DNA from: an uncultured Erysipelotrichaceae bacterium
Lineage (GTDB): Bacteria; Bacillota_I; Bacilli_A; RF39; UBA660
Reading direction: 5' to 3'
DNA length: 39,137 nt
Assembly (NCBI GenBank): GCA_902801685.1
Contig: CADCIZ010000008.1
Span: 1-39,137 of the forward strand
The position numbers and the translations under genes were made by a program. Each line of letters starts with the position of its first letter. Position 1 is the first letter of the stretch. The notes under the pieces were generated by a model. That model saw nothing but the letters and a program-made list of their open reading frames with translations, was not told where the DNA came from and did no database searches. Below are positions 18,232 through 26,874 of the stretch, in pieces.

Positions 18232-19407
18232 TTATTCACCTAACTCTTTTATAATACCATCATAAATACATTCTATCTTATGTAGTTGTTTATCATAATC
18301 ATATATTTGATGACACTTTTCTCTCGCATTATCTATTATATCATTTAATCTATTTCTATTCAAATATATATACTCTAAACTATCAAACCAACTCAGTTCA
18401 TCAGTAATAAAGCCATCCCTACCATTCTTAATTATATTTTTATATACATCATTATTTGTTGCAAGAGATAATGTATTTACGATACTTGCTTCAAAATATT
18501 TTAATTCTGATTTACAATTATTAAACTCATGTTTTTGTAATGGTATAATATTTAAATCAACTTTTCCAATTTCATATTGTAATTCCTCGTAAGATACAAA
18601 TTTAGAAAAAACAACTTTTCCTTTTTTCTTTAACTCTTTTAAGTTGTCAGATAAATCCATATATCCAACAATATTAAGATATATATCATCATATTTATTC
18701 ATAAGTTTAACTAAAGCTTGCTCTGTAACTTCTAAATCTCTCTTATGGGAATTAGAGCCACTAAAATATCCTATTACAAATTTTGAAGAATCATAATTAT
18801 CTGTTTTCAATTTTATAATCTCGTTTGAAACATCTATTTGTTCCTTATTTAAATAATTTCTTAAAATCCAAGTAGGTAATTTTAAATCATCATTTATTCT
18901 TTTTACTAAATTATCTGTTGTCGCAATTACTCCATTACATTCATTAATTATTAATTCATATCTTTTAGCGAGCGAAAAGAATGAATCAATAGAAATATCA
19001 TCATAATAGCTAATACTATTTAAATATTCTGGGACATATTTTGTACTATAAATCATATCATCCATATCATATATAATAACTTTCTTTTTTGATTTTAAAT
19101 ATTTAATAAAATTAGATAATTCAAAAGACCATTTTGCTCTCTGCATAATAAATATATCAATTTTATCAACTAAATTATATATTTTATATAATTCTTCAAC
19201 TAAAAAACAAGTTACACAATATTTTTGACTTTGTTCCATAGTTTCAATAACGTTATAAGCTCTATACCTAAAAGTTGAATTATCAAACACATCTTTTATA
19301 TAAATTACATTTTTCTTATTACTATTTAAAATCTTAACATATCTATCATTAAAATCATCAATGCGCAATTCAAATTCATATTTTCTAGAACATTTAATAT
19401 CATACAT
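18232..19407 (-). CDS. Glycosyltransferase, GT-B fold (GT4-like)
   Basis: A 391-aa protein. The N-terminal half holds FRYRAYNVIETMEQ, IYDMDDMIYS and NGVIATTDNLVKRI; the C-terminal half holds IGYFSGSNSHKRDLEV, VDLNIIPLQKHEFNNCKSELKYFEAS and GRDGFIT. These are features of the GT4 group frequently fused to or next to rhamnan GT2 enzymes; the KSELKYFEAS segment contains the glutamate that usually contacts the donor. It starts 2 bp after the unknown 407-aa gene with GAGGAA upstream and ends 2 bp before the ABC ATPase. Probably a chain-elongating transferase in the cytoplasm. Confidence 0.82.
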   Translation of the reverse strand: MYDIKCSRKYEFELRIDDFNDRYVKILNSNKKNVIYIKDVFDNSTFRYRAYNVIETMEQSQKYCVTCFLVEELYKIYNLVDKIDIFIMQRAKWSFELSNFIKYLKSKKKVIIYDMDDMIYSTKYVPEYLNSISYYDDISIDSFFSLAKRYELIINECNGVIATTDNLVKRINDDLKLPTWILRNYLNKEQIDVSNEIIKLKTDNYDSSKFVIGYFSGSNSHKRDLEVTEQALVKLMNKYDDIYLNIVGYMDLSDNLKELKKKGKVVFSKFVSYEELQYEIGKVDLNIIPLQKHEFNNCKSELKYFEASIVNTLSLATNNDVYKNIIKNGRDGFITDELSWFDSLEYIYLNRNRLNDIIDNAREKCHQIYDYDKQLHKIECIYDGIIKELGE

Positions 19408-19409
19408 TA

Positions 19410-20633
19410 CTATTCCTCATTTCTAGCTTCAATCATTTTTGATTTAAAATCTTCGTAAAAACTATTTTTATCTGAACTATTTTTCAAATCTAAGCTTATT
19501 TCCTTCATATCATCAGTTTTAAACATCACAAAAGGTACTTTCTTTTCACTTTTTTCTAGTTTTGCAACAATAACTGGTTTTTCGTGTTCTTCATCTGTCA
19601 AATAAAATAAGCAATCCTCTTTTACATCACAATTACTATTAAAGTTATATGTAATTACATCAGAATCAAAATGATATTTTATTTTATTATTTACAACATG
19701 TACACTATAACGCTTAGAGTCATAAATCCCATCTAAAAATAACCTATTAAGTAACAAAAAGCCTGGTATAGCAAATTGATTACTATAATAATAAATCTTG
19801 TTAGAATTAAACTTTCTATTTACATTAAAAACAAATTTATAAATGTCTATTTTATCCTGAAGTTTTTCATTATCTCTAATAAAAATAAGATTTTCATGCT
19901 TACACAACTCTGTTATAAACCAATTATTTTCAACGCAATCTTTATATTTGTCTAAGTATAAAAATATTTTCTTTTCATTAAGTGTGGAATTAATAAGTGC
20001 AAACGCGGTTTTTAAACCTGTACAAATATAAATATCTTCATCACTAACAAAAATATAGTCATTATTATTTAAATATGTATATTCTATATCTGATTTAAAT
20101 GTATTTAAAATATCCTTTAATTCTGAAATTTCAAATTTTCTATAAATAAGGCGTAAAATAAGTCCATTTTCTTTACAGTAATTAACTACAGTCTTTATAA
20201 AGTTCTCTTTCACACAAAAATCATCCTCTATAAAGAAATTCAGTCTTTTTATCTTACTATCATAAATAAATAAATTATAATTGTAATAATAATCACATAA
20301 TTTGTAATATAATTCAGGAATTGTACAACCGTTATCTTTTAATATTCTTCGTTTTTCTTTATTTCCATACTTCAGATAATGGATCAAAGGATTCATTCCA
20401 TTTTTTTCAACATCTTTATATAGTTTTAAATATGAATCGTTAGAAAAATAATAGCTAGGGGATTTTCCTTCCTTATATCCGTAATAATAGTAATGTTTTG
20501 CAGCATCTATTTTAACATCTGGATTTTCCATTATATAATATTTTTTTGAAAACAAATTACTATTTTTTATTAATTTAATATTTTTTTTATCATTATATTT
20601 TTTTCGTATTATATTTTTTATTCTTTTAAACAC
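19410..20633 (-). CDS. Unknown protein with N-terminal DV/HY/G-type repeats of glycan-synthesis enzymes
   Basis: The family is not recognised as a whole. Residues ~30-95 carry two copies of a short repeat (MENPDV...HYYYYGYKEGKSPS, then LYKDVEKNGMNPLIHYLKYGNKEKR) that occurs at the N-termini of many large bacterial glycosyltransferases. The remaining ~300 residues are soluble, with alternating beta and alpha character (YYSNQFAIPGFLLLNRLFL, VPFVMFKTDDM) but no clear GT motif, signal peptide or membrane span. The start is GTG 20631-20633 with AGGG eight bases upstream. Position first in the chain-synthesis block suggests a glycosyltransferase or a regulator of chain assembly. Confidence 0.65.
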   Translation of the reverse strand: MFKRIKNIIRKKYNDKKNIKLIKNSNLFSKKYYIMENPDVKIDAAKHYYYYGYKEGKSPSYYFSNDSYLKLYKDVEKNGMNPLIHYLKYGNKEKRRILKDNGCTIPELYYKLCDYYYNYNLFIYDSKIKRLNFFIEDDFCVKENFIKTVVNYCKENGLILRLIYRKFEISELKDILNTFKSDIEYTYLNNNDYIFVSDEDIYICTGLKTAFALINSTLNEKKIFLYLDKYKDCVENNWFITELCKHENLIFIRDNEKLQDKIDIYKFVFNVNRKFNSNKIYYYSNQFAIPGFLLLNRLFLDGIYDSKRYSVHVVNNKIKYHFDSDVITYNFNSNCDVKEDCLFYLTDEEHEKPVIVAKLEKSEKKVPFVMFKTDDMKEISLDLKNSSDKNSFYEDFKSKMIEARNEE

Positions 20634-20671
20634 AATATTTTCCCTAACCTTTCAATAATTTAAACATTCAT

Positions 20672-20701
20672 AATATGATTATAATTTAATATAATCATAT
20701 T
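20672..20701. repeat. AT-rich 12-bp inverted repeat
   Basis: A perfect 12-bp inverted repeat (20672-20683 with 20690-20701, 6-base loop) just after the acyltransferase stop. It lacks a clear T run on the minus strand, so it is either a weak terminator or an mRNA 3'-end/processing hairpin. Confidence 0.55.
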
Positions 20702-21833
20702 ACCAATTAATATGATAATTAAATGAATCTAAGTATTTTTTAATAGATATAATTATTTTATTAACACATGGAATTTTTAATAATACTTTTTCAAAAATTA
20801 TTCTACTCCATTCAACTATTGTTCCCATAATAAATATCCACAGTATACAGATTACCACCCAAATTATATCCGAATAGCCTGTTATTGTTTTATATGTTAC
20901 ATGAAGCAATAAATATAAATGTTCACGCATTATAGGATTTTCATGAAACAAATATACACCTATCACGCTTGTGGATAAAATATTAACAATTTTACTTTTT
21001 AATTTAACTGTATTAAACAATTCAAAATAAGAAATTGTCTGAATTATAACAAACGGAGTTGAATATGTGAACTTTGTATTTAAAACTCTAGTTGATATTT
21101 CTGAAAAGATGTTACTCATACCAACAATTTGATTGGCAAAATTATTTGTTATATAATTCAAAAAGAACATTGCACAAAAAATTAAAAAAAGCAACAATCT
21201 ATATCCATTAGTGCTCGAATATTTAAAATGATAACTATCTTTCAATGGATATTTACGCAAATAAGCACCAATCATATAAATAAAAATAAAATTAAAGAAA
21301 TTATAACCCGTATTATCCAAAAATTTTAATCCAGTTATATATGGAAGAAAAGAAAGAACAACAAAACTCACTATTAAAAATGTCTTAAATTCTTTTTGAG
21401 ATAATTTGTTTATAAACACATTTATATAGTCACTAAATATATATGTTATTATATAAACATTTATAAACCAATAATTACTTACAATAGATGGAAGAAAATT
21501 ACTAATAATTGTAACAATATTATAACTATCTATCCAGCCAATTTTTACAGCAATAAAGTAAATAACTGATGAATAAAAAATAACTTGAATAATAATTTTT
21601 AATAACTTTGAAAATCTAAATTTGCTTTTTGATTGATAATATCCCGACAACATAACAAATGAATTAACATGAACTAAAGTCATAAACATCACTATCTCAA
21701 AAATTATTCGTAATGCTTGATTTGGGCAAGAATTATAAAGACCTCCAAAATTAATAATATGACATAAAATAATTAATAATATTGAAATTATTCTCATTAA
21801 TTCAAAATTTGAATTTCTCTCCTTTTTTAACAT
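20700..21833 (-). CDS. Acyltransferase family 3 membrane protein (OafA-like)
   Basis: A 377-aa protein with about ten spans. The N-terminal NSNFELMRIISILLIILCHII contains the R and H pattern of acyltransferase-3 proteins that O-acylate sugars or peptidoglycan using a cytoplasmic acyl donor. FHENPIMREHLY is in the expected late region. There is no fused SGNH domain, but an SGNH gene lies upstream at 21911-22651, so the two may act as separate halves of an OafA-type system. The start ATG 21831-21833 has GGGGGA upstream; an in-frame ATG at 21851 is less likely. Confidence 0.9.
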   Translation of the reverse strand: MLKKERNSNFELMRIISILLIILCHIINFGGLYNSCPNQALRIIFEIVMFMTLVHVNSFVMLSGYYQSKSKFRFSKLLKIIIQVIFYSSVIYFIAVKIGWIDSYNIVTIISNFLPSIVSNYWFINVYIITYIFSDYINVFINKLSQKEFKTFLIVSFVVLSFLPYITGLKFLDNTGYNFFNFIFIYMIGAYLRKYPLKDSYHFKYSSTNGYRLLLFLIFCAMFFLNYITNNFANQIVGMSNIFSEISTRVLNTKFTYSTPFVIIQTISYFELFNTVKLKSKIVNILSTSVIGVYLFHENPIMREHLYLLLHVTYKTITGYSDIIWVVICILWIFIMGTIVEWSRIIFEKVLLKIPCVNKIIISIKKYLDSFNYHINW

Positions 21834-21862
21834 AAAATCCCCCACTACCATGATACATGTAA

Positions 21863-21868
21863 ATTATA
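21863..21868 (-). promoter_or_regulatory. Extended -10 promoter of the acyltransferase gene
   Basis: TATAAT preceded by TGA on the minus strand, with no good -35. It is about 30 bases before the start codon and just after a terminator-like hairpin. Confidence 0.6.
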
Positions 21869-21884
21869 TCATACTTTTTCAAAG

Positions 21885-21909
21885 AAAAAACATTAATATC
21901 GCAATATTC
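21885..21909 (-). terminator. Probable terminator after the SGNH hydrolase gene
   Basis: A short 5-bp stem (21895-21899 with 21904-21908) with a 4-base loop, two further outer pairs, and six T on the minus strand. Weak stem but well placed, 2 bp after the stop codon. Confidence 0.5.
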
Positions 21910-21910
21910 A

Positions 21911-22651
21911 TTAAATATACTTTTTTAAGATTTCTGTAATTTTTTCAAATCCTTTTTCATTTGTATGTAAACCATCATATGTATAATCACTAATAAGATT
22001 GCCACTATCATCAATTAAATCGTCATACAAATTAATAAATATGTAATTATGACTATCTGCATTTGTTTTTATAATTCTATTAGTTTTCATAATTTTTTCG
22101 TTTTTCCTTTTACCAGGAGCTTCTCCAACATCATGATTTACAGGATAAATAGATTCAACATACACTTCTGCTAATGGTCTATTCTCGTGTATTAAATCAG
22201 ATATTTTTGCAATATCAGCTGCAATCTTAGATGAATCGTCTTCTACTATCTGGTTGGTACCTATCAGCAAAAAAACTTTTGATGGATTATACCGATATAC
22301 TCTATTGTACATATCATCTAATATATTTCCTGTTTTGTGCCCGCTAATTCCGCTATTAACAACATTATTATCAGGATAAAACTTGTCTAAATCATATATT
22401 TCCGTTATTGAATCTCCTAAGAAAACAATATTTTCAGGAATTATATATCTATCTTTATAGTTAGTAACATTTTTAAACTTTACCTTACGATGATTAAATG
22501 TAATATAATGATGCATAATAAATCCTAAAATAACAATAATCATGCCAAGTAATAATTTTATAAACGAACTATAATACATCATATTGTTATATGTTGGATT
22601 TTTAGGAAATATAGTCTTTCTATAATTAATATTTTTCTTTTTATTCTTCAC
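21911..22651 (-). CDS. SGNH/GDSL hydrolase, membrane-anchored
   Basis: A 246-aa protein with an N-terminal span (~30-52: FIKLLLGMIIVILGFIMHHY) and an outside SGNH domain. Block I is FLGDSITE (nucleophile Ser), block II has the Gly in NSGISGHKTG, block III is LLIGTNQ, and block V is YDGLHTNEKG with catalytic Asp and His. Such enzymes add or remove acyl groups on wall glycans at the outer face. GTG 22649-22651 is favoured as the start because GGAGTGG lies upstream; ATG 22666 is the alternative. It lies 17-32 bp after the TupA-like gene and before the acyltransferase gene. Confidence 0.88.
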   Translation of the reverse strand: MKNKKKNINYRKTIFPKNPTYNNMMYYSSFIKLLLGMIIVILGFIMHHYITFNHRKVKFKNVTNYKDRYIIPENIVFLGDSITEIYDLDKFYPDNNVVNSGISGHKTGNILDDMYNRVYRYNPSKVFLLIGTNQIVEDDSSKIAADIAKISDLIHENRPLAEVYVESIYPVNHDVGEAPGKRKNEKIMKTNRIIKTNADSHNYIFINLYDDLIDDSGNLISDYTYDGLHTNEKGFEKITEILKKYI

Positions 22652-22683
22652 AACTAACCACTCCATTAATTAAAAAAATTTGA

Positions 22684-23574
22684 TTACATATAACTTCCCC
22701 ACAATTCATCTTTATTCTCTGGATTAAATTTGGCATATCCAGCTCCAGGTGTGAAAGTCATCTCACCAAAGTATATTTTCTTATTAAATAAGTATAAATC
22801 AATTCTAACATAATTAAAATCTTCACTAAGTTTATCACATACGTATAATATTTCCTTAAAATTTTTAGGCTTATTTATTTTTCTTCCATCGCCAGTAAAA
22901 CCATAATTGTAATCAATTAAATTCCAATTTTCATCATAAATATTTTTGTTCAATTTACCATCAATTAAATAAAAAGTTTCAAAGAATTTATGCTTTTCTT
23001 TACCGTTATTAAAACAATGAATTTTAAAATCATCTGGAATACTTCCATTTTTATCAATTAATAATTCCTCAGCAATTATCTGAGGTTTAATTTTATTATA
23101 AAAAAATTCTCCCCATAAATACCCATATTTTATTCTAGTAAAATAATTCATCATATTTACTATAGAATTAATATCTTCTTTTGTCTTATCATAAACAATA
23201 ATATTAGTACTAGAAGCATTATTAGTCTTTATTGCAAAACAATTAGGCAGTTTTTCAATATCTTTACAAGATATTCTTCTCTTATTAAAATACTTTTTTA
23301 TTAAATATTTATCACCAATTTTCTTTTTTACATACTCTCTTACTTTAACTTTATCAGCACACTCAATCATCAATGCAGTTGCATTTAATTTTCTTAATTG
23401 AATCTTTTCATTAAATGTTTCACAATGACGTAAATCAATGTTCTTCCCATACATCTCTCTATAATACTTCTCTACTATACCAATTCTTCCTCTTTTAGTT
23501 AAAGATTTTCTTCTATTATTATTTATTTGATTTATTCTATCTTTCCATAAATCTTTTGTAGCAATTTCTAACAT
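22684..23574 (-). CDS. TupA-like ATP-grasp protein
   Basis: A 296-aa protein matching the TupA-like ATP-grasp family: KYYREMYGKNIDLRHCETFNEKIQ at the N-terminus, an FAIKTNNAS segment in the nucleotide-binding region, and RIDLYLFNKKIYFGEMTFTPGAGYAKF near the C-terminus (short pieces of these are diagnostic). Family members occur in teichuronopeptide, capsule and exopolysaccharide loci and are proposed to ligate amino acids to uronic acid carboxyl groups or to work with glycosyltransferases. The nearby ugd gene could supply uronate. Strong promoter at 23613-23641. Confidence 0.85.
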   Translation of the reverse strand: MLEIATKDLWKDRINQINNNRRKSLTKRGRIGIVEKYYREMYGKNIDLRHCETFNEKIQLRKLNATALMIECADKVKVREYVKKKIGDKYLIKKYFNKRRISCKDIEKLPNCFAIKTNNASSTNIIVYDKTKEDINSIVNMMNYFTRIKYGYLWGEFFYNKIKPQIIAEELLIDKNGSIPDDFKIHCFNNGKEKHKFFETFYLIDGKLNKNIYDENWNLIDYNYGFTGDGRKINKPKNFKEILYVCDKLSEDFNYVRIDLYLFNKKIYFGEMTFTPGAGYAKFNPENKDELWGSYM

Positions 23575-23612
23575 TCTATCACATCCCTCTAACTTTTTGA
23601 CTCACTTAATAA

Positions 23613-23641
23613 AGTATAACATATCATAAACATTTTATCAA
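23613..23641 (-). promoter_or_regulatory. Promoter of the TupA-like/SGNH pair
   Basis: TTGATA (23636-23641), 17-bp spacer, TATACT (23613-23618) preceded by TGT. About 40 bp before the start codon, directly downstream of the GH25 terminator. Confidence 0.78.
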
Positions 23642-23645
23642 TGAC

Positions 23646-23677
23646 TAAAAAACTTTATAATCAGAAATTATAAAGTT
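23646..23677 (-). terminator. Intrinsic terminator of the GH25 gene
   Basis: A perfect 11-bp stem (23651-23661 with 23667-23677), 5-base loop and T6 on the minus strand, 8 bp past the stop codon. Confidence 0.9.
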
Positions 23678-23684
23678 TCCAAAA

Positions 23685-25679
23685 TCAGTATAAAAATATG
23701 CTCATATCAACATTACCAGATATACCAGGAATACTTCCTGAATCAGTAAACTGCCACCCTCTCCAACCATAAGGATAATTATTTGTACTTGTATATTTTG
23801 CAATCCAATCTAAATAATTTCTGGTTTCTGCATTAAATCTTGTTAAGGCAAAATAATAATACGAATATATCTTTGCTTCATAACCATTTTGAGCTAGATA
23901 ATTGATAAAATTTAATGCAATATTTTGATATTCACTTACTGATATATCATCAGAGTTTTGAACACCAGTATCATATCCTTCTATATCATAATAAACATTT
24001 AATGAAGGTGCTAAATCATATTTTTTTAATATGTTAACCATATTATTGGCTTCAACAAGTGCTTCATTAGAATCATGTGCATAACTGTAAAGATATACTG
24101 TATAGGGTATCGCCAACCTTTTTATCTCTTGAATATAGTATTTAAAATATTTATCTTCTGAATCCCAATAACCTGCCCTCAGAATAATACCGTCTATTTG
24201 TCCAGAATTCCATACTTTATCAAAATCAATATCACCCTGGTGAGATGAAATATCAATATATACCTTTACATTTGAATACATTAAAACACCATTAGAATCA
24301 AACATGTATCTTGTTCCGTTAATTGTTCTTAATCCTTGCGCTTTTGTTAAGTCGCTATACAAATAATAAGTACTGCCATTTATTGTTTTCCATCCACTCT
24401 GTAATTTATACCCATTATCAAAGTAATAATCTACACCATCTATTATTACAGAACCAACTGCTAATTCTCCTGTTTCTAAATTAGCATAATAAGTACTGCC
24501 ATTATAACTAATCCAGTCCCTTAACACACGATACTGTGTTCTTCCAAAAAAATATGCCTTACCATCAATCACATGAATTAAATTATATAGCTGTTTATTA
24601 TTTGGATCAGCATAATACTTATTATCTTTATATTCTATCCATCCTATTTTTGCTTTATAGTCTTCGCCAAATAAATACCCTCTATTTTCAAATGTAAACA
24701 AATCTTTTTGCAATTTGCCTTCTTCATTAGCATAATAATAGTCACCATAATACTCAATTAACCCTTTTTGTAATGCTGCTCCTGTTCTACCAAAAAAATA
24801 ACTATTACCATCTACTTCATTTATTAATCTTTTTAATTTTCCTGTTTCAAGATCTGCATAATATGTTTTTCCATCATAATCTATCCAACCTTTTAACACA
24901 CGATACTGTGTTCTTCCAAAAAAATATAATTCTCCATCTACTTCGTGAATTAAACTGTATAACTGCTTACTATTTTTATCAGCATAATACTTATTATCTT
25001 TATATTCTATCCATCCAGTTTCTGCTTTATAGTCGTCGCCAAATAAATAAGCCTTACCATTTATATACTGTATTCCTGATTGTAACACTCCACTATCATC
25101 TGTTAAATATAAATCGTCATAATAGTTAATTGTTCCCTTTTGTAATGCTGCTCCTGTTCTACCAAAAAAATAACTATTACCATCTACTTCATTTATTAAT
25201 CTTTTTAATTTTCCCGTTTCTAAATCTGCATAATATGTATTTCCGTTATATGTAATCCATCCCTTCTGCATTATACCAGTATCTTGATCAAAATAGTATA
25301 AATTATCATTATCATCTCTTACAATTCCTTTTATCATATTGCCGTTATTATCAAAATAGTAATATTCGTTATCGACATATTGTAAACCATATAAATTATT
25401 ATTCTCTTCGAAAACATCATTTTCATTTTTTGGTGATTCTATCATTTTACCATTATTGTTTTCATCATTATTATTATTATTATTAATTTCAACATCTGAT
25501 TTGTAATTAAATTCGTTTACACTTTCATTATTTTCTATATCTATTTCCTGAATAGTGATTTCCTCATTCATTTCTTCATTTAAAATCGATTCACTAGCAT
25601 TATCAAATTCTTCAGCGTATATATAGTCAACAAATATCATAAATAATAATAAAAGCATAATTAAAAAAGTCTTTTTCAC
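23685..25679 (-). CDS. Secreted GH25 muramidase with cell-wall-binding repeats
   Basis: Cleaves the MurNAc-GlcNAc bond of peptidoglycan. Start GTG 25677-25679 follows GGAAGGAGAG; translation from ATG 25700 would place the ribosome site inside the gene. A signal peptide (KKTFLIMLLLLFMIFVDYIYA) is followed by an acidic, Asn-rich linker, about eighteen ~20-residue aromatic repeats of choline-binding/CW_binding type (GWITYNGNTYYAD, GNSYFFGRTG), and a C-terminal GH25 domain of ~194 residues (VYIDISSHQGDIDF; catalytic acids in YYDIEGYD; WRGWQFTDSG). Two units of exactly 124 aa repeat within the binding region. It has its own promoter and terminator inside the polysaccharide locus, so it may cut wall peptidoglycan during polymer attachment or cell separation. 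Confidence 0.93.
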   Translation of the reverse strand: MKKTFLIMLLLLFMIFVDYIYAEEFDNASESILNEEMNEEITIQEIDIENNESVNEFNYKSDVEINNNNNNDENNNGKMIESPKNENDVFEENNNLYGLQYVDNEYYYFDNNGNMIKGIVRDDNDNLYYFDQDTGIMQKGWITYNGNTYYADLETGKLKRLINEVDGNSYFFGRTGAALQKGTINYYDDLYLTDDSGVLQSGIQYINGKAYLFGDDYKAETGWIEYKDNKYYADKNSKQLYSLIHEVDGELYFFGRTQYRVLKGWIDYDGKTYYADLETGKLKRLINEVDGNSYFFGRTGAALQKGLIEYYGDYYYANEEGKLQKDLFTFENRGYLFGEDYKAKIGWIEYKDNKYYADPNNKQLYNLIHVIDGKAYFFGRTQYRVLRDWISYNGSTYYANLETGELAVGSVIIDGVDYYFDNGYKLQSGWKTINGSTYYLYSDLTKAQGLRTINGTRYMFDSNGVLMYSNVKVYIDISSHQGDIDFDKVWNSGQIDGIILRAGYWDSEDKYFKYYIQEIKRLAIPYTVYLYSYAHDSNEALVEANNMVNILKKYDLAPSLNVYYDIEGYDTGVQNSDDISVSEYQNIALNFINYLAQNGYEAKIYSYYYFALTRFNAETRNYLDWIAKYTSTNNYPYGWRGWQFTDSGSIPGISGNVDMSIFLY
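24516..25259 (-). repeat. Two tandem 372-bp super-repeats in the GH25 gene
   Basis: Units 24888-25259 and 24516-24887, with a third partial unit from 24515 downward. Each begins at a Trp codon and encodes 124 residues (six or so wall-binding repeats). Long blocks are identical in DNA, for example around LKRLINEVDGNSYFFGRTG, and the phase is exactly 372 bp, which shows duplication of whole blocks rather than drift. Confidence 0.9.
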
Positions 25680-25713
25680 GTCTAATAACTCTCCTTCCAT
25701 ACTTTATGTATTA

Positions 25714-25741
25714 ATTCTATCATGAATTTTTAAAAATTCAA
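25714..25741 (-). promoter_or_regulatory. Promoter of the GH25 gene with an 18-bp palindrome between -35 and -10
   Basis: TTGAAT (25736-25741), 16-bp spacer, TAGAAT (25714-25719) preceded by TGA. A perfect 18-bp palindrome occupies 25723-25740, filling the spacer and overlapping the -35, where a dimeric repressor would block polymerase. Confidence 0.6.
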
Positions 25742-25803
25742 ACATATATATATAATAAATTGTGAAAATTAATAAAAGTTTAAAGATTTATTATTCTATA
25801 TCT

Positions 25804-25825
25804 AACTAATATAAAAATATTAGTT
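25804..25825. repeat. 8-bp inverted repeat between rfbB and the GH25 gene
   Basis: AACTAATA (25804-25811) and its reverse complement (25818-25825) with a 6-base loop. It could reinforce the rfb terminator; no T run follows on either strand. Confidence 0.4.
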
Positions 25826-25860
25826 TGAAATAATTATTTTTTTATCAAAATATTGCATAT

Positions 25861-25889
25861 AAAAATGCTTAATTCTTATAAGCATTTTT
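25861..25889 (-). terminator. Intrinsic terminator of the rfb operon
   Basis: A perfect 11-bp stem (25861-25871 with 25879-25889), 7-base loop, ending in T5. The rfbB stop codon lies within the hairpin. Confidence 0.88.
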
Positions 25890-26873
25890 ATATTCGCCGG
25901 ATTTGATATTTTCAATCCAATCCTGGTTATTTACATACCAATCAATAGTTTCTTTAATACCACTTTCAAAAGTATATGTACGATTCCATCCAAGTTCTTT
26001 CTCTACTTTAGTAGAATCAATTGCATATCTTAAATCATGCCCTGGTCTGTCAGTTACATATTCTATTAAATCTTCTGATTTTCCTAATTGTTTTAATATA
26101 GTTTTTACTACTTCTAAATTAGTTCTTTCAGAATGTCCACCTAGATTATAAACTTCACCTACACGACCATTTCTAACAATTAAATCAACACCAATGTTAT
26201 GATCAATTACATGAATCCAATCACGAACATTCTCACCTTTACCATATACTGGTATTTTCTCATCATTAAGTGCTTTACTAATAACAACAGGAATTAACTT
26301 TTCTGGAAATTGATAAGGTCCATAGTTATTAGAACAACGAGATATAGTTACAGGAAGTCCAAATGTTCTATGATATGCCATTACAAGTAAATCGGCACTT
26401 GCTTTAGAAGATGAGTAAGGACTTGATGTATGTAAAGGTGTAGATTCAGTAAATAATAAATCTGGTCTATCTAAAGGTAAATCTCCATATACTTCATCAG
26501 TAGATACTTGATGATATCTTTTAATATTATGACGTCTTGATGCATCCATTAATGTTTGTGTACCAATTATATTTGTTATTAAAAATAATCTTGGATTCTT
26601 AATAGAATTATCAACGTGTGATTCTGCAGCAAAATTAATTACTATATCAAAATTTTCTTCATCAAATAATTTTTCTACAAACTCTGAATCAGTAATATCA
26701 CCATGCACAAATTTATAATTATCTTTACCTTCTAAATCTTTAATATTATTATAATTACCTGCATATGTTAATGCATCTAAACATACAAAATAATCTTCAG
26801 GATACTTATTAACTACATAATGCATGTAATTACTTCCAATAAACCCTGCTCCACCAGTTACTAAAAACTTCAT
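25869..26873 (-). CDS. rfbB: dTDP-glucose 4,6-dehydratase
   Basis: Second step of dTDP-L-rhamnose synthesis. NAD-binding GGAGFIGSNY starts at residue 7 of the chosen frame; STDEVYG carries the catalytic Thr-Asp-Glu and YSSSKASAD the Tyr-xxx-Lys pair; ISRCSNNYGPYQFPEKLIP is family-typical. Start ATG 26871-26873 is preferred to the upstream in-frame start at 26927, since AAAGGATG precedes it and it falls 1 bp after the rfbD stop. 334 aa, usual length. Last gene of rfbACDB, ended by a terminator. Confidence 0.97.
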   Translation of the reverse strand: MKFLVTGGAGFIGSNYMHYVVNKYPEDYFVCLDALTYAGNYNNIKDLEGKDNYKFVHGDITDSEFVEKLFDEENFDIVINFAAESHVDNSIKNPRLFLITNIIGTQTLMDASRRHNIKRYHQVSTDEVYGDLPLDRPDLLFTESTPLHTSSPYSSSKASADLLVMAYHRTFGLPVTISRCSNNYGPYQFPEKLIPVVISKALNDEKIPVYGKGENVRDWIHVIDHNIGVDLIVRNGRVGEVYNLGGHSERTNLEVVKTILKQLGKSEDLIEYVTDRPGHDLRYAIDSTKVEKELGWNRTYTFESGIKETIDWYVNNQDWIENIKSGEYKNAYKN

Positions 26874-26874
26874 A

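Noticed and set aside
24773-25129. 118-codon plus-strand open frame inside the GH25 gene
   Set aside because: It is antisense to the repeat region, has no ribosome site, and its Leu/Tyr/Phe-rich product reflects the repeated composition of the GH25 gene.
25742-25760. TA-dinucleotide run as a phase-variable tract
   Set aside because: It is short, imperfect and upstream of the GH25 promoter; nothing ties it to switching.
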